From: an uncultured Blautia sp.
GTDB taxonomy: Bacteria > Bacillota > Clostridia > Lachnospirales > Lachnospiraceae
DNA: 56,326 nucleotides
Assembly (NCBI GenBank): GCA_934394545.1
Contig: CAKRRG010000010.1
Location: 1 to 56,326, forward strand
Direction of reading: 5' to 3'
The notes below the pieces were generated by a model, which had not been told where the DNA came from, searched no databases, and saw only the letters and a list, made by a program, of their open reading frames with translations. Made by a program: the position numbers and the translations under genes. Positions 53,532 through 56,326 of the stretch are shown piece by piece; within the stretch, counting starts at the first letter, position 1, and each line of letters opens with the position of its first letter.

Positions 53532-54887
53532 ATGAAGAAACTTACAACAGCAAAAATCTGGCAGTTTGCTGCAGGCCAGTTTGGATGGGCAATGTTGTCT
53601 GGAATCATTTCAAACTGGCTTGTGTATTTCTATCAGCCAGATGAAACCGCCATCAGCCAGGGGCAGACCGTATTTATTCCCCAGGGACTGGTGGTGCTTG
53701 GCATTTTCACCATTATCGGGGGAATCACAGCCTTCGGAAGAATTTTTGATGCTTTCACAGATCCTATGATTGCGTCCTGGTCAGACCGGTGTACATCCAA
53801 AGAAGGACGGCGAATTCCATTCCTGAAATGGGTGTCCCTGCCTCTGGCACTTTCCACAGTGCTGGTGTTCTGGTCCCCGATCAATGAGAAAAGCTGGCTC
53901 AATGCAGCGTTTTTGCTGGTGATGGTTCTGGCCTATTACCTTTCCATTACAGCTTATTGCACACCGTATAATGCCTTGATTCCGGAGCTGGGACATACCC
54001 AGCAGGAGCGGCTTAACATTTCTACGGTGATTTCCTTTACATTCATTGCAGGAACTGCAGTTGCATACCTGGCACCAACTATCTGGGGCACATTTATCCC
54101 GGCATTTGGACGTGTTGGCGCCATTCGCGTCACCTTCACGCTGATGGCTGTGGTGGCATTTATCTGCATGCTGGTACCTGTATTTTGCATTCGGGAAAAG
54201 GATTACGTGGACACAGTTCCGGCAAAAGAGTCTGCTTTTCGCTCCTTGACTGCTACGTTTAAGAACAGAGAATTTTGTAAATTTGTAGGCTCCGATATTT
54301 TTTATTGGATTGCCCTTACCATGTTTCAAACTGGTCTGCCTTTTTTCGTAACCAGTCTTCTGAAGCTGCCGGAGACAATGACAACTCTGTATTTTGTGGG
54401 GATGACAGCATTGTCTTTGGTATTTTACATTCCGGTAAATAAGCTTACCCCGAAGCTGGGCAAGAAAAAGATGATCCTGTTTGCATTCGCTGTCTTCAGC
54501 CTTGCTTATTTCTATACCGGATTTATGGGAAAAATGAGTTTTATTCCGGAAACCGTACAGGGACTGATCCTGACGGTGGTGGCAGCGCTGCCGATGGCAA
54601 TTTTCGGAATTTTGCCCCAGGCGGTTGTGGCAGATATCGCCCAGAGTGATTCCATCACATCCGAAAGCAATCGGGAAGGAATGTTTTATGCAGCAAGAAC
54701 CTTTGCATTCAAACTGGGTCAGAGTCTTTCCATGCTGATCTTTACAGCTGTTTCTACCATCGGAACAGGAGACGGAACTGGTTATAGAATCGCAGCCTTT
54801 GGCGCAGCGATGTTCTGTATGGTGGGCGGAATTATTCTGGTGTTTTATAATGAGAAGAAGATCAATGGGATTATTGGGGGAAAGTAG
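53532..54887 (+). CDS. GPH/MFS-family sugar:cation symporter
   Basis: 451 residues with 12 predicted membrane segments and the GPH pattern FGRIFDAFTDPMIASWSDR. That motif is typical of MelB-like transporters of glycosides and uronides. The start at 53532 follows AGGAGG (10 bases). It has its own promoter. The following hydrolase gene is 24 bp away and probably co-transcribed. The substrate is not clear; glycosides or small polar molecules are likely. Confidence 0.85.
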   Translation: MKKLTTAKIWQFAAGQFGWAMLSGIISNWLVYFYQPDETAISQGQTVFIPQGLVVLGIFTIIGGITAFGRIFDAFTDPMIASWSDRCTSKEGRRIPFLKWVSLPLALSTVLVFWSPINEKSWLNAAFLLVMVLAYYLSITAYCTPYNALIPELGHTQQERLNISTVISFTFIAGTAVAYLAPTIWGTFIPAFGRVGAIRVTFTLMAVVAFICMLVPVFCIREKDYVDTVPAKESAFRSLTATFKNREFCKFVGSDIFYWIALTMFQTGLPFFVTSLLKLPETMTTLYFVGMTALSLVFYIPVNKLTPKLGKKKMILFAFAVFSLAYFYTGFMGKMSFIPETVQGLILTVVAALPMAIFGILPQAVVADIAQSDSITSESNREGMFYAARTFAFKLGQSLSMLIFTAVSTIGTGDGTGYRIAAFGAAMFCMVGGIILVFYNEKKINGIIGGK

Positions 54888-54911
54888 CAGAGTGTTAATA
54901 GGAGTTTTGGA

Positions 54912-55904
54912 ATGAAAATAATACAGGAAAACGAATACTCAGATACTATGAAAAATGAGGTGGAACCTTATTTAAAGGCTCATTGCAGGGATGGGTACAT
55001 TCCAGGAGCAGAAGACATTTACCACGGGAAAAATGGAATTACAGGAAAAATTCATGTGAAGCGTTATCTGGCAGATAATCCAAAAGGGGTGGTTGTAATC
55101 AGCCATGGCTTCACAGAAGGTGCGCCAAAATATGAGGAGTTGATTTACTATTTTTTACAGGCTGGCTATCACGTATACATGCCAGAACATATGGGACACG
55201 GCCAAAGCTACCGCCTGACAGCAGATTCCTCATTGGTATATATTGATATCTGGAAGCGGTATGTAAGGGATTTTTTGAAAGTATGCCACAAAATCAAAAG
55301 GGCATACCCGGAGCTTCCCCTGAACCTTTTTTCCCACTCCATGGGCGGTGCAATCGGCGCAATTGCCGCAGCCTGGGAACCCACTCTTTTTCATAAAGTG
55401 ATATTAAGCTCGCCTATGATTAAACCGCTCACCGGAGGCGTGCCCTGGCCATTGACCGTACTGATCGCCCATGCAGAATGTCTTCTCGGAAAAGAAGAGT
55501 CCTATGTCTTAGGCCAGAAACCCTACGACGGAACCGACACCTTCCAAACCAGCGCCGGCACCTCCGAACCTAAATTTATATGGTACAACGACCTGCGAAA
55601 AGAAAAACAATTTCTCCAGACCTGTGCACCATCCTATGGCTGGCTGAAAGCATCCATAAAAATGAGCTGGTATTTGAGATACCGTGGCTGGAAAAATCTC
55701 CAGTCCCCTCTGCTCATTTTCCAGGCCGAAAAAGACGATTTCGTATCCGTCCGCGCACTTCAGAAATTCGCAGCGAAAATCAAAAAACATGGTGCTGTCC
55801 CCTGCGAGTATGTTTACATGCCCGGGACGAAGCATGAGATATATTGTGGCGGGGATGAGACGATGGAAGTTTATTGGGATATAATAGAAAAGTTTTTAGG
55901 TTAG
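54912..55904 (+). CDS. Alpha/beta hydrolase (serine aminopeptidase/monoacylglycerol-lipase-like)
   Basis: 330 residues with an oxyanion-hole HGFTEG, Ser143 in LFSHSMGG, an Asp in QAEKDDFV and a His in PGTKHEIY, completing the catalytic triad. No signal peptide is seen, so it is cytoplasmic. It may cleave esters brought in by the adjacent transporter. The codon use in the second half (many CCC/TCC) differs from the first half, but no frameshift is evident. Confidence 0.87.
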   Translation: MKIIQENEYSDTMKNEVEPYLKAHCRDGYIPGAEDIYHGKNGITGKIHVKRYLADNPKGVVVISHGFTEGAPKYEELIYYFLQAGYHVYMPEHMGHGQSYRLTADSSLVYIDIWKRYVRDFLKVCHKIKRAYPELPLNLFSHSMGGAIGAIAAAWEPTLFHKVILSSPMIKPLTGGVPWPLTVLIAHAECLLGKEESYVLGQKPYDGTDTFQTSAGTSEPKFIWYNDLRKEKQFLQTCAPSYGWLKASIKMSWYLRYRGWKNLQSPLLIFQAEKDDFVSVRALQKFAAKIKKHGAVPCEYVYMPGTKHEIYCGGDETMEVYWDIIEKFLG

Positions 55905-55916
55905 TGTAGCTTTTAT

Positions 55917-56120
55917 TACTATGAGAGGTATCACTCCATTGCTTCAGATACTGAAAAAGAAATATTCCAGGTGAAATTCATTACTAATCTGCGAAAAATT
56001 GTTGAATCAGGAGAGAAAAGAGCACTCTTGATTTCTGCAACAGGAGCACATGTTATATTAATGACAGGACGAAAAACCTTGAAAAATAAGGATTTCGGAC
56101 CTGTCTTTTCTATTTTATAA
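55917..56120 (+). pseudogene. DEAD/DEAH helicase fragment
   Basis: ITNLRKIVESGEKRALLISATG is the start of a Walker A (SATGTGKT in full-length relatives), but after SATG it jumps to AHVILMTGRKTLKNKDF and ends at a TAA. About 67 residues remain. It probably came from a restriction or mobile-element helicase. Confidence 0.5.
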
Positions 56121-56123
56121 AAT

Positions 56124-56326
56124 GGAAAGAAAACGGTATTTATTCATGACATCATATTCAAAGGGAAAAGATCTGTAAATTGGGAGAATGTTGAAAATAT
56201 CTAAAACAATATGTAGGAGATATCTACACAATTGATGATAGCAATGATACAGTTTATATTGGAACAGATTTACCGGATGAGTATACTCATTCAAATTATA
56301 CACATATTTTAAAAGGAGCAAATGCG
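56124..56326 (+). pseudogene. Mobile-element protein fragment, continues past the window
   Basis: VFIHDIIFKGKRSVNWENVE is followed by a one-base frameshift near 56195, then YLKQYVGDIYTIDDS and DLPDEYTHSNYTHILKGANA to the edge. The LPDEYT...LKGANA pattern is common in proteins of Lachnospiraceae integrative elements. It has no clear start and the 3' end lies outside the window. Confidence 0.4.

Overview
The window looks like chromosome from a low-to-medium GC Gram-positive gut anaerobe of the Lachnospiraceae (Blautia / Ruminococcus gnavus type). The evidence is AGGAGG-type ribosome sites, sortase and TasA-type surface proteins, YesM/YesN two-component genes, a secreted permuted GH3 enzyme, a TPP riboswitch over a ThiXYZ-type transporter, and an NhaC antiporter. 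The taxonomic call is inference. No tRNA, rRNA or CRISPR array was seen.

Layout. 1-2283 is the end of a surface-fibre cluster: a Cna-B/SpaA-like protein, a TasA-like subunit, a membrane-anchored subunit and a sortase. 2300-8413 is a gene graveyard. It holds a truncated transposase, a frameshifted Rad52-like annealing protein, a recombinase/excisionase chimera, an exonuclease tail, a frameshifted DUF488 gene and a collapsed cobalamin-methyltransferase operon. An Rpn-family nuclease gene and a small membrane protein remain open there. 8435-11373 encodes a large secreted protein with a caspase-like His/Cys pair, plus a small membrane protein. 11466-18710 is a sugar-sensing unit (membrane-anchored sugar-binding protein, YesM kinase, YesN regulator) followed by a circularly permuted GH3 glycosidase. 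18993-39723 is mostly core genome: Na/Pi symporter, gpmI, hom, MATE exporter, L,D-transpeptidase, HAD phosphatase, sfsA, mutY, glycosyltransferase, PAP2 enzyme, diacylglycerol kinase-like enzyme, topB, a YkgJ-type cysteine-cluster protein, a Lon-like AAA+ ATPase without protease domain, and a NUDIX hydrolase. 39811-42835 is a TPP-riboswitch-controlled thiamine/precursor uptake operon.

42949-55904 is an accessory signalling and transport region. It has an NhaC antiporter and a zinc alcohol dehydrogenase, then an amino-acid-type binding lipoprotein paired with a hybrid histidine kinase. Two decayed relatives of that sensor module follow in tandem. A GPH/MFS sugar transporter and a lipase-like hydrolase close the region. 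The NhaC and MFS genes carry nearly the same promoter, including the 17-bp spacer, which suggests a shared regulator. The right edge (55917-56326) is again mobile-element debris.

The strongest candidates for new biology are the sensor array with its shared promoter, the secreted caspase-like protein with its small membrane partner, and the protease-less Lon-like ATPase with Asn at the Walker B aspartate position.
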